Part shown: one piece after another, positions 46,948 to 55,746 of the stretch
Numbering within the stretch: position 1 is the first letter of the stretch
How the letters are laid out: each line of letters opens with the position of its first letter
NCBI GenBank assembly: GCA_020199775.1
Contig: JAIVJZ010000006.1
Coordinates: 124,001 to 188,000, forward strand
DNA from: Acidobacteriota bacterium
Lineage (GTDB): Bacteria; Acidobacteriota; Blastocatellia; Pyrinomonadales; Pyrinomonadaceae
DNA length: 64,000 bases
Direction of reading: 5' to 3'
Notes under the pieces: model-generated
What the model was told of the DNA's origin: nothing
What the model saw: the letters and a program-made list of their open reading frames with translations, nothing else
Database searches by the model: none
Translations under genes and position numbers: made by a program

Positions 46948-47904
46948 ATGAACAAAAAAGCTGTTGCAGTGACTTTAGTTGTATTTGCGATGCTGGTCAG
47001 CATCTCGGCTGCTCTTGTTCGAGGGAGTAATACCGTGCATATCACTTTCAACGTCAAAGACGTTCCAAATGATGGACTTGAAATTGTTAGTCCTACTCAT
47101 TCAGAGTTTTCCAACATGAAGTCTGAACTTCTTAAAAAGAAGCAGAATGTTTTTAGTGAGGATACTACTCCTGCGGCTGTATTTATCAAAAACAAGAGTA
47201 AGAAGGATGTTGTAGCCTACATCCTAAAGTGGGAGGTGACTAGGTCTGATGGGCGAGTTGAAACAATTGTAAATAGTTATTCACGTCCAGACATCTTGAT
47301 GGGTAAGAAAACCTATAAAGATGAGAATTTACGTGCTTCCCTTGTATTACGTTCTAATAAGGCTCGATTCTTTTCTCTATCTGAATCTAGCGCACAAGGC
47401 TTTGAGATAGGGTTAGGGACCGAAGCGAATAACGATAGTGCTGCTAGCGTCGGTCAAGCAGTAGGAATAGGCACATCAGCAGATATTAAGAGTGACGATC
47501 TAGCTGAGGTAAGAAGTATAACCGTTTCTATCGATGGTGCTTTTTTCGATGATGGGATATTTGTTGGTGAGAACAATACGAGATACTTCGAGCGCACTAA
47601 GGCTGAGATAAACGCCAAATTTGACATGCTACAAGACATCAAAAATAGATTGAAGAGTGGTGACAAGCCTAGTGATGTCATGAAGCATTTAGAAGATGTG
47701 AGTTCAGCACTCAGAGCACCTGAATCTCTGATAGGGCCTGATGAACCAGTTGATGTGTACAACTTTTTCAGAAAGATGTACCACAACGAAGTTCTTCAGA
47801 GGCGGGCAATAGTTGGAAGTGATGAGCTTTTGTTAAACCGTGTACTTCTATCCACTCTTGACGCATGGCCCATCCTTCGCAAATCCGATAGTACTAAGGA
47901 TTAA
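46948..47904 (+). CDS. Island gene 1: exported protein of unknown function
   Basis: 318 residues, AT-rich codon use unlike the surroundings. Signal peptide or anchor (VAVTLVVFAMLVSISAALVR). The mature part is Lys/Asn/Ser-rich; an early segment (PAAVFIKNKSKKDVVAYILK followed by WEV) is the pattern of an exported beta-sandwich often involved in binding, and the last 90 residues are helical (KFDMLQDIKNRLKSGDKPSD, VYNFFRKMYHNEVLQRRAIV). No Cys in the mature protein. SD AAGGA upstream. It is 5 nt from the thioredoxin-like gene, so cotranscribed. Family not recognised. Confidence 0.7.
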   Translation: MNKKAVAVTLVVFAMLVSISAALVRGSNTVHITFNVKDVPNDGLEIVSPTHSEFSNMKSELLKKKQNVFSEDTTPAAVFIKNKSKKDVVAYILKWEVTRSDGRVETIVNSYSRPDILMGKKTYKDENLRASLVLRSNKARFFSLSESSAQGFEIGLGTEANNDSAASVGQAVGIGTSADIKSDDLAEVRSITVSIDGAFFDDGIFVGENNTRYFERTKAEINAKFDMLQDIKNRLKSGDKPSDVMKHLEDVSSALRAPESLIGPDEPVDVYNFFRKMYHNEVLQRRAIVGSDELLLNRVLLSTLDAWPILRKSDSTKD

Positions 47905-47909
47905 TCGAA

Positions 47910-48449
47910 ATGAATAAGACTCAAGCAAAAGAGCATCTTGAAGTTCTAACCAATTTAGCGGTGTTACTGGCAGCAGTCTCTATTCTAGCAGTTCTAACTT
48001 TGAACTACTTCGGCGGTCGAAAGCCAGTACCCCAGATCGTTGAGGGGCTACAGAAGGGTCAACAATTTCCAGCAATTCCGGGTGTTGACTACAGGGGATC
48101 GGCCTCAACGTTGCTGGTAGCCATGAGCACAGAATGTGGTTACTGTACCCAAAGCATTCCCTTTTACAATCAACTTGCCGACATGAAAAATACCGGCAAA
48201 ATCTCGTTGCGTACCGTGGCTTTATTTCCGAATTTGGATGATGAAGTTCAACAGTACACCCGACAGCATCAGTTGAAAACTGATCACAAAAGTTCTGTTG
48301 ATTTTGGGCAACTTAAATTAGCAGGAACGCCGACAATGATACTAGTTGATCAAAATGGTCGAGTTATTAACTTTTGGGTGGGCGCGCTTAAACCTGATGC
48401 TCAACGGCAGTTTCTCAACTCGCTCGAGACTCAATACTCAGCTTCGTGA
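47910..48449 (+). CDS. Island gene 2: membrane-anchored thioredoxin-like protein
   Basis: 179 residues. One N-terminal transmembrane helix (LAVLLAAVSILAVLTLNYF) then a periplasmic thioredoxin fold: redox motif TECGYCTQSIPFYNQL (CGYC), LRTVALFPNLDD, cis-proline loop AGTPTMILVDQNGRV. The N-terminal placement of the anchor and the CxxC fit a TlpA/DsbE-like extracytoplasmic thiol oxidoreductase. The SD AAGGA overlaps the stop of gene 1. The next gene codes for a Cys-rich exported protein, a plausible client. Confidence 0.85.
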   Translation: MNKTQAKEHLEVLTNLAVLLAAVSILAVLTLNYFGGRKPVPQIVEGLQKGQQFPAIPGVDYRGSASTLLVAMSTECGYCTQSIPFYNQLADMKNTGKISLRTVALFPNLDDEVQQYTRQHQLKTDHKSSVDFGQLKLAGTPTMILVDQNGRVINFWVGALKPDAQRQFLNSLETQYSAS

Positions 48450-48536
48450 CATCTCAAGCGTAGAATTACGACTCATACAAGTGCTGATTGCTCTAGTCAC
48501 TCCAACAGAACCTAGCTAGATAAGGAGGATACTACC

Positions 48537-49664
48537 GTGCCTACCCCACCAGCCAAACATGTCTCACTTATCAGCCTAAAAGTAATAAGGAATGTAGTGT
48601 TGTTGTTAGCAATGACACCGGCTTTTCTACTTCTTGATGTACAAAGCGCATTTGCTTCTATCAGCCTTGTTTTCTATGGTGGAGATTGCTATTCGTCGTC
48701 TTGGGATGGGTATGCATCCTGTGATGTGTTGGCCTATTGCTGGCCTGAAGACAGTATGATTACTGCATATGCCTGGTCAAATTTGAGGTGTGACAATGGA
48801 GTGTCAGTTGACAACACCGCTAAGTCAGTCGGCGTTTATGGTGGTCAGGGAGTAAGCGCGGAGGCCAAAGCAATAACAACTTACTTCGTAACGAGAGGGT
48901 ATTCTTGGAAAACAAAAAATTGTAATTTAAATGCTTGGGGTGATACAAAAGATTACGGGCAAGCTGCGTGTTATGACATCTGGGACGGCGGTGGCGGAGA
49001 AAAGTGGTGCGACCCGTATTGCTCCGGCGGTGCGCGCCACCAGCAGCGCGATGACCAGCCGCAGTTTGTCGCGGCGGCATTCGCTCCCAGTGCCATGTTC
49101 AATGTTGATGCCTGCTGCACTAACACGCCGATTCTCATCGACGTGCGCGGCGATGGCTTTGCACTGACAAACACGGCGGATGGCGTCCTCTTCGACTTCA
49201 ACGGCGATGGCGTGCGAGGTCGCATCTCCTGGACGGCTGCCAACTCCGATGATGCCTGGCTGGTCTTGGACAGAAACGGCAACGCAACGATTGATACAGG
49301 GATGGAGTTGTTCGGCAATGCCACGCCGCAAGCAGTCTCCGGCAGACGCAACGGCTTCCTCGCGCTCGCCGAGTATGACCGGGCGGCCAACGGAGGGAAC
49401 GACGACGGGATGATCAACCGCCGCGACGAGATTTATGCTTCGCTGCGACTGTGGCAGGACACGAATCACGACGGGCTGTCACAGCCGGCAGAACTCTCCA
49501 CCGTGCCCGCGCTCGGAGTTACCAGTATCGAACTTGGTTATAGAGAATCAAGACAACACGACAAATACGGCAACGAGTTTCGGTATCGGGCGAAAGTGTA
49601 TGGGGCAGAAGGCGTTCGGCTCGGACGTTGGGCTTATGATGTATTGCTCGTCACCGAGCAATAA
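48537..49664 (+). CDS. Island gene 3: Cys-rich exported protein with Ca-binding-like C-terminal domain
   Basis: 375 residues, GTG start with AAGGAGG at 8 nt. N-terminal hydrophobic signal (VVLLLAMTPAFLLLDVQSAFA). Residues of about 40-200 carry ten Cys (GDCYSSS, ASCDVLAYCW, KNCNLN, KWCDPYC, DACC). The C-terminal 180 residues start with PILIDVRGDGFALTNTADGV and have Asp-rich loops (DFNGDGVRG, DRNGNATIDTG, DTNHDGLSQ) resembling dockerin/EF-hand-like calcium loops; this module closes many exported proteins in related bacteria. The first 450 nt are AT-rich and the rest GC-rich, so the gene looks like a fusion of imported and resident DNA. Confidence 0.78.
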   Translation: MPTPPAKHVSLISLKVIRNVVLLLAMTPAFLLLDVQSAFASISLVFYGGDCYSSSWDGYASCDVLAYCWPEDSMITAYAWSNLRCDNGVSVDNTAKSVGVYGGQGVSAEAKAITTYFVTRGYSWKTKNCNLNAWGDTKDYGQAACYDIWDGGGGEKWCDPYCSGGARHQQRDDQPQFVAAAFAPSAMFNVDACCTNTPILIDVRGDGFALTNTADGVLFDFNGDGVRGRISWTAANSDDAWLVLDRNGNATIDTGMELFGNATPQAVSGRRNGFLALAEYDRAANGGNDDGMINRRDEIYASLRLWQDTNHDGLSQPAELSTVPALGVTSIELGYRESRQHDKYGNEFRYRAKVYGAEGVRLGRWAYDVLLVTEQ

Positions 49665-49684
49665 ACAATAATTCCGAAGAGACA

Positions 49685-49734
49685 AAACGAGACTGCCTGT
49701 TACTCTTCAATGAGAGTAACAGGCAGTCTTGTTT
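49685..49734. terminator. Terminator after island gene 3
   Basis: AAACGAGACTGCCTGTTACT... pairs with GAGAGTAACAGGCAGTCTTG..., about 20-bp stem with a short loop, followed by TTTC on the plus strand. Confidence 0.75.
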
Positions 49735-49786
49735 CAAATGGAAACTTGGGCGCATGTTAGTTCGCTCGACGCGCCTAACCTGTATG

Positions 49787-50406
49787 CTATTTGATTCGTT
49801 CGTCCCGGTCGATTCGGCCGTCGCGGATTGAGATGACGCGGTGGGCGCGGGCGGCGATGTCCGGCTCATGCGTGACGACGATAATGGTGTTGCCCTCGGC
49901 GTGCAGTTTCTCGAAGAGGTTCATGATCTCGATGCTCGTCTTGGAGTCGAGCGCGCCGGTCGGCTCGTCGGCCAAGAGGAGCGAGGGGTGGTTGACGAGG
50001 GCGCGGGCGATGGCGACGCGCTGGCGTTGGCCGCCGGAGAGTTCGTTGGGGCGGTGCGTCATGCGGTCGCCGAGTTCGACGGCGCGAGTTCGTCGTCGTC
50101 CATGTCGGAGACGAGTTTCGAATTGATCCAGTAGCGACCCTGCGAGGGCGTGTCGAGACAGCCGATGAGATTCATCAGCGTCGACTTGCCGCTGCCGGAA
50201 GGGCCGATGATGGCGACGTATTCGCCGCGCTGCACGTCGAACGAGACGCCGCGCAGCGCGTGCAACTCTTCCGAGCCCATCTGGTAAGTCTTCCAGATGT
50301 CGCGCATCGAGATGAGCGCGGCGGGCACGGCGTCGTGCGCGAGCAGGTCGCCGTGTTCGAGACGTTGTTCGATGGGCGCGTCCGCCAAAGTTCCTGCGTT
50401 GCTCAT
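49787..50406 (-). pseudogene. ABC-transporter ATPase with internal deletion and frameshift (copy A)
   Basis: MacB/LolD-type ATPase of the exporter operon. The N-terminal ORF has the expected start ([20 protein letters not shown]), Walker [21 protein letters not shown] and ends at DDDELA. The next 45 or so residues, including the Q-loop, are missing; the frame then shifts, giving PSNSATA-stop. The C-terminal ORF ([14 protein letters not shown] ...) begins at the overlapping ATGA and carries the signature, Walker B and H-loop. Loss of the Q-loop makes activity improbable even if both halves are made. The adaptor gene upstream and permeases downstream are intact. Confidence 0.85.
49801..50081. 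repeat. 281-bp direct repeat, copy A
   Basis: Partner of 46489-46769. The repeat ends at exactly the base where copy A has its deletion junction (GAGTTCGACG then GCGCGAGTTCG). Confidence 0.9.
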
Positions 50407-50435
50407 AACTTATTCCCGGTCTACTCGCCCACGGC

Positions 50436-52007
50436 TTACTTGCTCTCGCCCGACTTGCCCTCGCCCTCGCCGGGCTTGCGCGTCTGTTTCTTGGCCGTCG
50501 CGTTCTCCTTCAAAGTGCGGAGCACGCGGCTCGGCCCGGTGATGACTTCCAAGCCCTCTTTCAGGCCGCTCACGATCTCGATGTCGGACTCGCCCGTGAT
50601 GCCTGTTTCGACTTGCAGGAACTTCACCTTGTTGCCTTCGAGCACGTAGACGCCTTTGATCTCTTTCGCCTTCTCGCCTTGCGCGGTGGGCGCGGGCGTC
50701 GTCGCCGCCGCCGGGCTGCCGCTACCGGCGGGCGTCGGCGCGGGTTTCTCGATCACGGCTTGGAGGGGCACGGCGAGCACGTTCTGTTTCGTCTTCGTCG
50801 TGATGTTGGCCGTGGCGGTCATGCCGGGGCGCAGTGCGTTGCGCACGTCGTCGGGCATGTTACGCAGTTCGACGATGACTTTGAACTCTTTCGCCTCCTG
50901 CACGTTGACGCGGTTCTGGAGGCCGCCGCCCTGCGTGTCGGACTTGCCGACGGCGAGCGGGTTCTTCTGCGTGACGACGCCCTCGACCTCTTTTTCTCCG
51001 AGCGCGTCGATCTTCACCTTCGCCATTTGACCGACCTCGACGTTCCCGATCTCCGTCTCATCGACGTTGACTTCGACGTTGATCGTGGACATGTCGGCGA
51101 TGGTCATCAAAGGCGTTGAAGTCAGGTTGGCGAGCGCGAATTGACCTTGACGTGCGGGGATGTCGGCGACGACGCCGGTGAGGGGCGACAGTTGCGTGGC
51201 CTTCGAGCGTTGGCTCGACTGGCCGCGCAGGATGGCCTGCTGCTGGTTGACGCGCGCCTCGCTCGAAGCGACGCCCGTGCGCGCGCGCTGCACGCCGATC
51301 TGCGCGTCGCGCACGGCCACCTTCTGCTGGTTGACGCGCGCCCTCGATTCTTCCACTGAGATGCGCTGCTGTTGCAGTTGCGCCTGCGCGGTGCGCAGGG
51401 CGACCTGAGCCTGTTCCAGACGGTCGCGCGCCGCGTCGTACTCGGCGCGCGAGGCGACGCCCGCCTCGACGAGTTCCGTCTGCCGCCGCAGTTCGCGTTG
51501 CGCGGTGTTGAGATCAACCTGCGCGCGGTCAACGCTCGTCTGCGAGGTGACGACCCCCTGCCGCGCCTGCGACAGACCGGCCTCGGCCACCGTCAATCCC
51601 TGCTGCGCCTGCGAGACATTGTTCTCGGCGGCGGTGACGGACGAGCGCGCGTTCTGCACGTCGCTGATGGCGACCTGAACGCCTGCGGTCTGCGCCTCCT
51701 GCGAAGACTGCAACTGCGTCGGGTCGAGCCGCACGAGCGGCTGGCCGAGCGTCACGGCGTCGCCGGGGTTGACGAAAATCTCTTCGATGCGCCCGTTGAC
51801 CTCGCTCGTCAGGTTGATGAACTTGACGGGGCGCACTTCGCCCGAAGCCGTCACGGTCGAGCGCAGTTCGGGGCGCACCTGCACTTTCACGACCGTCACT
51901 TCCGGTTCGTCTTTGCGTCCGGCGGCGATGCTGATGATCACGACGAGGGCGAGGGCGGCCACGACCGCCACCACGATAATGATTTTCTTCTTACGGCTCA
52001 GAGCCAT
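50436..52007 (-). CDS. MacA/HlyD-family periplasmic adaptor of the efflux operon
   Basis: 523 residues. N-terminal membrane anchor ([20 protein letters not shown]), barrel-sandwich hybrid start ([20 protein letters not shown]), a very long Gln/Ala/Arg-rich coiled coil (residues of about 100-260), the second half-sandwich ([20 protein letters not shown]), beta-barrel ([20 protein letters not shown]) and a membrane-proximal C-terminal domain with a Pro/Ala/Thr insertion. It bridges the inner-membrane permease to an outer-membrane channel. First gene of the operon; 29 nt to the ATPase. Confidence 0.92.
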   Translation of the reverse strand: MALSRKKKIIIVVAVVAALALVVIISIAAGRKDEPEVTVVKVQVRPELRSTVTASGEVRPVKFINLTSEVNGRIEEIFVNPGDAVTLGQPLVRLDPTQLQSSQEAQTAGVQVAISDVQNARSSVTAAENNVSQAQQGLTVAEAGLSQARQGVVTSQTSVDRAQVDLNTAQRELRRQTELVEAGVASRAEYDAARDRLEQAQVALRTAQAQLQQQRISVEESRARVNQQKVAVRDAQIGVQRARTGVASSEARVNQQQAILRGQSSQRSKATQLSPLTGVVADIPARQGQFALANLTSTPLMTIADMSTINVEVNVDETEIGNVEVGQMAKVKIDALGEKEVEGVVTQKNPLAVGKSDTQGGGLQNRVNVQEAKEFKVIVELRNMPDDVRNALRPGMTATANITTKTKQNVLAVPLQAVIEKPAPTPAGSGSPAAATTPAPTAQGEKAKEIKGVYVLEGNKVKFLQVETGITGESDIEIVSGLKEGLEVITGPSRVLRTLKENATAKKQTRKPGEGEGKSGESK

Positions 52008-52381
52008 ACGTCTTCAACTTCCTTTAGCTTAGGGGATCAGGCGTTCAGTCGGGGCGACAGACCAATCACGCGGCCAGGCGAAATCGCTGCTGTAACTATA
52101 ACGCCTGAACCGACAAACCTTTTACGTCTCGTTTGCAAAAACAGTTTCATAATCTCGGATTTGGTAGTCGTCGAGCGTCAATAACCGTAAATCGTTCAAG
52201 AGCCTTGAATCGTCGAGAGCCGTAACGTGAATCGTGAATCGTAAATAGATTAAACTCCGCCTTGGTTTTTCTATTCACGATTCACGATTCACGGATTTAC
52301 GGCCGTTGACGATTTACTAGCTTTTCCGTTTCGCGTTACAATCCGTCCGTATATTAGTTGCGACCGGGGCGGCGGAAGACC
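52008..52381. other. Divergent gap adaptor / FHA protein with heptamer inverted repeat
   Basis: 374 nt. It contains ACGTGAATCGTGAATCGTAA (from 52225) and its near-perfect complement CTATTCACGATTCACGATTC (52271-52293), both period 7 (GTGAATC word), and a more degenerate copy of the word upstream. The rest should carry the two divergent promoters; none was convincing. Confidence 0.6.
52226..52293. repeat. Heptamer inverted repeat, GTGAATC family
   Basis: Words CGTGAAT CGTGAAT CGTAAAT in the left arm and ATTCACG ATTCACG ATTCACG in the right arm, about 20-nt spacer. Confidence 0.85.
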
Positions 52382-53062
52382 ATGATCACTTGCGAGCGAT
52401 GCCAGACGGAAAATGTGGACGGCGCGCAATACTGCGACGAGTGCGGGCTGCCGCTTGTGATCGGCGCCGGCGGGTCGGCGCGCGCTGAAAGCCGGACGCC
52501 GATCCTGCAAATGCTCAATAAACCCGTGACGCTCGCGGGCGACTCTTCCGGTGCGGCGGCGTCTTCCGAAATGATCTCGCCCGACGCGCCGACGAAAAAC
52601 GACGGGAGCGGCGGCGATGTTTCCTCCGTCGTCATCTCGGAAGCGGCCTCGGCCGTCAGGGCTTCGGCCGCGGCGCGTGCGACGCCCGTGACCGCGCCGC
52701 GCGGCGCAACGGGCGACGGCGCACACGCCGCGCACGCCGTGCTCGTCATCAATCGCGGGCGTTCGGCGGGCAAAGAGTTTCCCGTCCACGAGGACGAAGC
52801 CTACATCGGGCGTTGGGACGCGGACAGCGGCATCTTCCCCGACGTAGACCTCGACTCCGACGACCCGGAAGCGAAAGTCTCGCGCCGCCACGCGCGCGTC
52901 ACGCGACGCGGCGGGCAGTATTACATCGAAGATTTGGGTTCGACCAACGGCACTTTTATCAATCGCGGCCGACGCCTGCTCCCCGGCGACCGCCAACCCT
53001 TGAACGATGGCGACGAGATCATCATCGGCAAGACGTTTTTACGGTTTCATGTGACGAAGTAG
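52382..53062 (+). CDS. Zinc-ribbon FHA-domain protein
   Basis: 226 residues. N-terminal zinc ribbon (MITCERCQTENVDGAQYCDE then CG), an Ala/Pro/Ser-rich linker of about 90 residues, and a C-terminal FHA domain: AYIGRWDADSGIFPDVDLDS, VSRRHARVTRRGG, IEDLGSTNGTFINR. FHA domains bind phosphothreonine peptides, so this is a probable reader of the neighbouring kinase. The ATG at 52382 directly precedes the zinc ribbon. First of five cosense genes. Confidence 0.88.
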   Translation: MITCERCQTENVDGAQYCDECGLPLVIGAGGSARAESRTPILQMLNKPVTLAGDSSGAAASSEMISPDAPTKNDGSGGDVSSVVISEAASAVRASAAARATPVTAPRGATGDGAHAAHAVLVINRGRSAGKEFPVHEDEAYIGRWDADSGIFPDVDLDSDDPEAKVSRRHARVTRRGGQYYIEDLGSTNGTFINRGRRLLPGDRQPLNDGDEIIIGKTFLRFHVTK

Positions 53063-53154
53063 CAGTCAGCCATCGGCAGTCAGCCGGAACAAAACCGGCT
53101 GTTAACTTATCTGGCTGCCGACCTGTCCCGCTGATTGCTGATAGCTGATAGCTT
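53063..53154. repeat. Heptamer inverted repeat, GCAGTCA family
   Basis: Left arm GCAGTCA GCCATCG GCAGTCA GCCGG, right arm with GCTGATT GCTGATA GCTGATA GCTTTTA. A core GCCGACCTGTCC(C)GCTGA is shared with the element at 55.1 kb. Lies between the FHA and kinase genes. Confidence 0.7.
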
Positions 53155-53162
53155 TTATTGTG

Positions 53163-55088
53163 ATGTCCTCCTGTCCAAAATGCGGGGCGGAAGTTACGCC
53201 CTCGGATCGTTTTTGCGGCGACTGTGGAACACCGCTCGCGGCGGGGACGGGTGCGCCCGCCGACGGCGCGGCGTCGTCGGCGGACGCGGCGGTTGCCTTC
53301 GCGCTCGGCGCGGCTTCCACGCCCGCGTTCGAGCCGGTGATTGAATCCACGTTTGAAAAAGAGCCGGGTGAGGAAAGCGAGCGCGCCGCGTCCGCACCGC
53401 TCGAAGGCGTGCGGGCGGAGGGAGAGTCTGCGTCGCCCGTGTCGGCTTCGCGTGGAGAAGCTGTCGAGTCGTCAAAGGTCGAACCGGCGGGCGAGGCAGG
53501 AGCGCGCGGAGAAGGCGCGGACGCGGCGAAAGATGTCGCGGAAGCGGGCGGCGCGGAGGCTGCGCCGGAGGCTGCGAGCGAACGTGTGAGCGAGGCCGCG
53601 CGTCAGGCGGGCGCGGCGGCGGTAGAGACGCCTTTCGAGAGCAAACACGTGACGGGCGGCGAGCAAGGCCACAGCAGGACGAACGCCGTGGGCGGCACGT
53701 CGCGTTCCGGCTCGACGGGGCGTTTGCGTCATCAGGCCAAGCAACTCGACCCCGGCACGCTCCTCTATTCGCGTTACGAGATCGTGCGGCGCATCGGCGG
53801 CGGCGGCATGGGCGCCGTCTATCTCGCGCGCGACCGCAACCTCGGCGACCAGCCGCGCGCCGTCAAGGAGATGATCCAGTCGAACATCGACGAGTCGCAG
53901 CACGAGAAAGCCATCAACGATTTCAAGCGCGAGTCGATGCTCCTCGCCTCGCTCGAACACTCCTCGATCCCGACCATCTACGATTATTTCTACGACGAGG
54001 ATGCCGGACGCTTCTACCTCGTCATGAAATACATCTCCGGCGGCGACTTTCTCGCGCGCCTGCGCAACGCCCCCGGCGGCCGCATCGACGAGAAGACCGT
54101 CACCGACTGGGCGTGCCAGGTGGCGGACGTGCTCGAATATCTGCACCGCCGCAACCCGCCGATCATCTATCGCGATCTCAAACCCGCCAACCTGATGATC
54201 GACGGCAACTCCGGCCGCGTCATGCTCATCGACTTCGGCATCGCGCGCTGGGTGACGACGCACGAGAAGGGCGTCACGGCCGTCGGCACCATGGGCTACG
54301 CGCCGCCCGAACTCTTCAGCGGCAAGGTCGAACCGCGCTCCGACATCTATTCTCTGGGCGCGACGATGTTTCACCTCCTGACGGGCACCGACCCGCAGGA
54401 CAACCCGCTGCTCATCTTCGACTTCAACAAGAACCCGCGCCCGCGCCAACTCGCCCCCTCGCTCTCGAACGAGATGGAGGCCATCCTCATCCGCGCCGTC
54501 GGCTACAAGCCCGAAGAGCGTTTCCGCTCGGCGGCCGAGTTGCGCGACGTGCTCTCGGCGCATCTGGAAAAACTGCGCGCCGGGGCCGTCACCTACGGCG
54601 CGGCGCAGAATGATCGCGGCGGCATGAAGACGATGCAGGTCGAGATGGTCTACTGCGGTTTCTGCGGCGGCCGCATCGCCTACGACGACGTGTTCTGCGC
54701 TCACTGCGGCCAACGCCAGCCGCTCGCCGTCGCGAGCGCGGCCTTGAGGACGGCGCGCGCCACGGCCAAACTCGTCGTCATGGGAACAACGGAACTCGAT
54801 TCGTCGTTCCAGTTGCACAAGGAGTCGAGCCACATCGGCAGGAGCGACCCGCATTCGCAGATTTTCCCGGAGGTTGATTTATCGAAGTTCGACCCGCAGA
54901 CCAAAATCTCGCGCCGCCACGCGCGCATCTTCCGCAAAGGCGACGTGTACCTCGTCGAAGACCTCGGCTCGGTCAACGGGACGGTCTTGAACGATTCCCT
55001 GCGTCTCGCGCCGCACCAGCCGCGCGCCTTGGAGAGCGGCGATAAATTGCGTCTCGGCGAAACTACGCTCCACTTTTTGATAGGATAG
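53163..55088 (+). CDS. Ser/Thr protein kinase with N-terminal zinc ribbon and C-terminal zinc ribbon-FHA
   Basis: 641 residues. N-terminal zinc ribbon (CPKCGAEVTPSDRFCGDCG), a 150-residue Ala/Glu-rich linker, then a Hanks-type kinase domain: GGGGMGAVYLA, catalytic loop IIYRDLKPANLM (Tyr instead of His in HRD), DFGIAR, GTMGYAPPE. After it a second zinc ribbon (YCGFCGGRIAYDDVFCAHCG) and an FHA domain (SHIGRSDPHSQIFPEVDLSK, ISRRHARIFRKGD, VEDLGSVNGTVL). No transmembrane segment, so cytoplasmic, unlike most PknB-type kinases. The FHA may recognise its own autophosphorylation. The ATG at 53163 is preferred to the GTG at 53160. Confidence 0.92.
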   Translation: MSSCPKCGAEVTPSDRFCGDCGTPLAAGTGAPADGAASSADAAVAFALGAASTPAFEPVIESTFEKEPGEESERAASAPLEGVRAEGESASPVSASRGEAVESSKVEPAGEAGARGEGADAAKDVAEAGGAEAAPEAASERVSEAARQAGAAAVETPFESKHVTGGEQGHSRTNAVGGTSRSGSTGRLRHQAKQLDPGTLLYSRYEIVRRIGGGGMGAVYLARDRNLGDQPRAVKEMIQSNIDESQHEKAINDFKRESMLLASLEHSSIPTIYDYFYDEDAGRFYLVMKYISGGDFLARLRNAPGGRIDEKTVTDWACQVADVLEYLHRRNPPIIYRDLKPANLMIDGNSGRVMLIDFGIARWVTTHEKGVTAVGTMGYAPPELFSGKVEPRSDIYSLGATMFHLLTGTDPQDNPLLIFDFNKNPRPRQLAPSLSNEMEAILIRAVGYKPEERFRSAAELRDVLSAHLEKLRAGAVTYGAAQNDRGGMKTMQVEMVYCGFCGGRIAYDDVFCAHCGQRQPLAVASAALRTARATAKLVVMGTTELDSSFQLHKESSHIGRSDPHSQIFPEVDLSKFDPQTKISRRHARIFRKGDVYLVEDLGSVNGTVLNDSLRLAPHQPRALESGDKLRLGETTLHFLIG

Positions 55089-55091
55089 CGT

Positions 55092-55187
55092 TTAGCCGTC
55101 CGTCGTCAGCCGTCGGCTAAAACTTAAAACCGGTTGCCGACCTGTCCGCTGAACGCCGACGACTAATTCTGCCGATAGCTGATAGCT
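55092..55187. repeat. Heptamer inverted repeat, GCCGTCC family
   Basis: Left part GCCGTCC GTCGTCA GCCGTCG GCT, right part ...GCCGATA GCTGATA GCTTA. Shares the GCCGACCTGTCC core with the 53.1-kb element. Lies between the kinase and RDD genes. Confidence 0.65.
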
Positions 55188-55192
55188 TAATT

Positions 55193-55717
55193 ATGACCGC
55201 AGAGATGGAAGCGAGGGTGGCGCAGCGTAAGCAGGAACAGGCGCGCGGGCGCGTCGTCGTGGAGGCGCGCAGGCGCAGGGTGCGCGCTCCCTTCTCGCTC
55301 AGGTGCGGCGCGCTCCTCGTGGATTACACGCTGGCCGTCTCGATCAGCGCGTTTGCGACTCTCTTGGCGCGCACGCTCGGCGGCAGCATCAGCCTGACGG
55401 GCGAGGCGACGCTCGGCATCGGCTACTTGCTCAGTCTCGGCGCGCTGCTGCTCAACTTTCTCGTGCTGCCCGTCTTCACCGGCACAACCGTCGGCAAGTG
55501 GGCGACGGGCTTGCGCATCGAACGACACAGCGGCGAGCCGCTCGGGTTCGGCCACGCCACGCTGCGCCACACCCTCGGTTATCTGGTTTCTCTCCTCACA
55601 TTCGGCTTCGGATTTCTCCTCGCCGCCTTCGACGCGGAGGGTCGCGCGTTGCACGACCGCATCGCCGGCACGGTAGTCGTCCGCGACCTCGGCGGCGAAC
55701 GTCCCCGAATGCGTTAA
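55193..55717 (+). CDS. RDD-family membrane protein
   Basis: 174 residues. After an Arg/Glu-rich cytoplasmic N-terminus, three or four hydrophobic helices with LRCGALLVDYTLAVSISAFA (Arg-to-Asp membrane motif), TTVGKWATGLRIERHSGEPL and LHDRIAGTVVV, the pattern of RDD proteins. RDD proteins are proposed ion/small-molecule transporters but are poorly understood. Its position between kinase and TPR protein suggests membrane anchoring or control of that module. Confidence 0.83.
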   Translation: MTAEMEARVAQRKQEQARGRVVVEARRRRVRAPFSLRCGALLVDYTLAVSISAFATLLARTLGGSISLTGEATLGIGYLLSLGALLLNFLVLPVFTGTTVGKWATGLRIERHSGEPLGFGHATLRHTLGYLVSLLTFGFGFLLAAFDAEGRALHDRIAGTVVVRDLGGERPRMR

Positions 55718-55746
55718 AATTCACCTCCACGTTTTAGAGGAGACGG

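Larger units (their letters stand above)
46770..49800. other. AT-rich genomic island inserted in the exporter operon
   Basis: Composition drops sharply at 46770 (for example 24 of 60 G/C in 47161-47220, against about 70% in neighbours) and rises again near 49000. It contains three plus-strand genes, opposite to the host operon, and ends in a terminator. Flanked by 281-bp direct repeats. No integrase, transposase or terminal inverted repeat is visible, so the insertion mechanism is unknown. Confidence 0.75.

Noticed and set aside
46770-49800. Transposon or integrative element with terminal repeats
   Set aside because: No transposase, integrase, terminal inverted repeats or short target-site duplication; the only flanking repeats are the 281-bp ATPase fragments.
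46475-50081. Assembly artefact as the cause of the duplicated ATPase segment
   Set aside because: The copies differ at 13 positions, mostly synonymous-type, and have different 3' ends and flanks. A misassembly would give identical copies. Long-read confirmation would still help.
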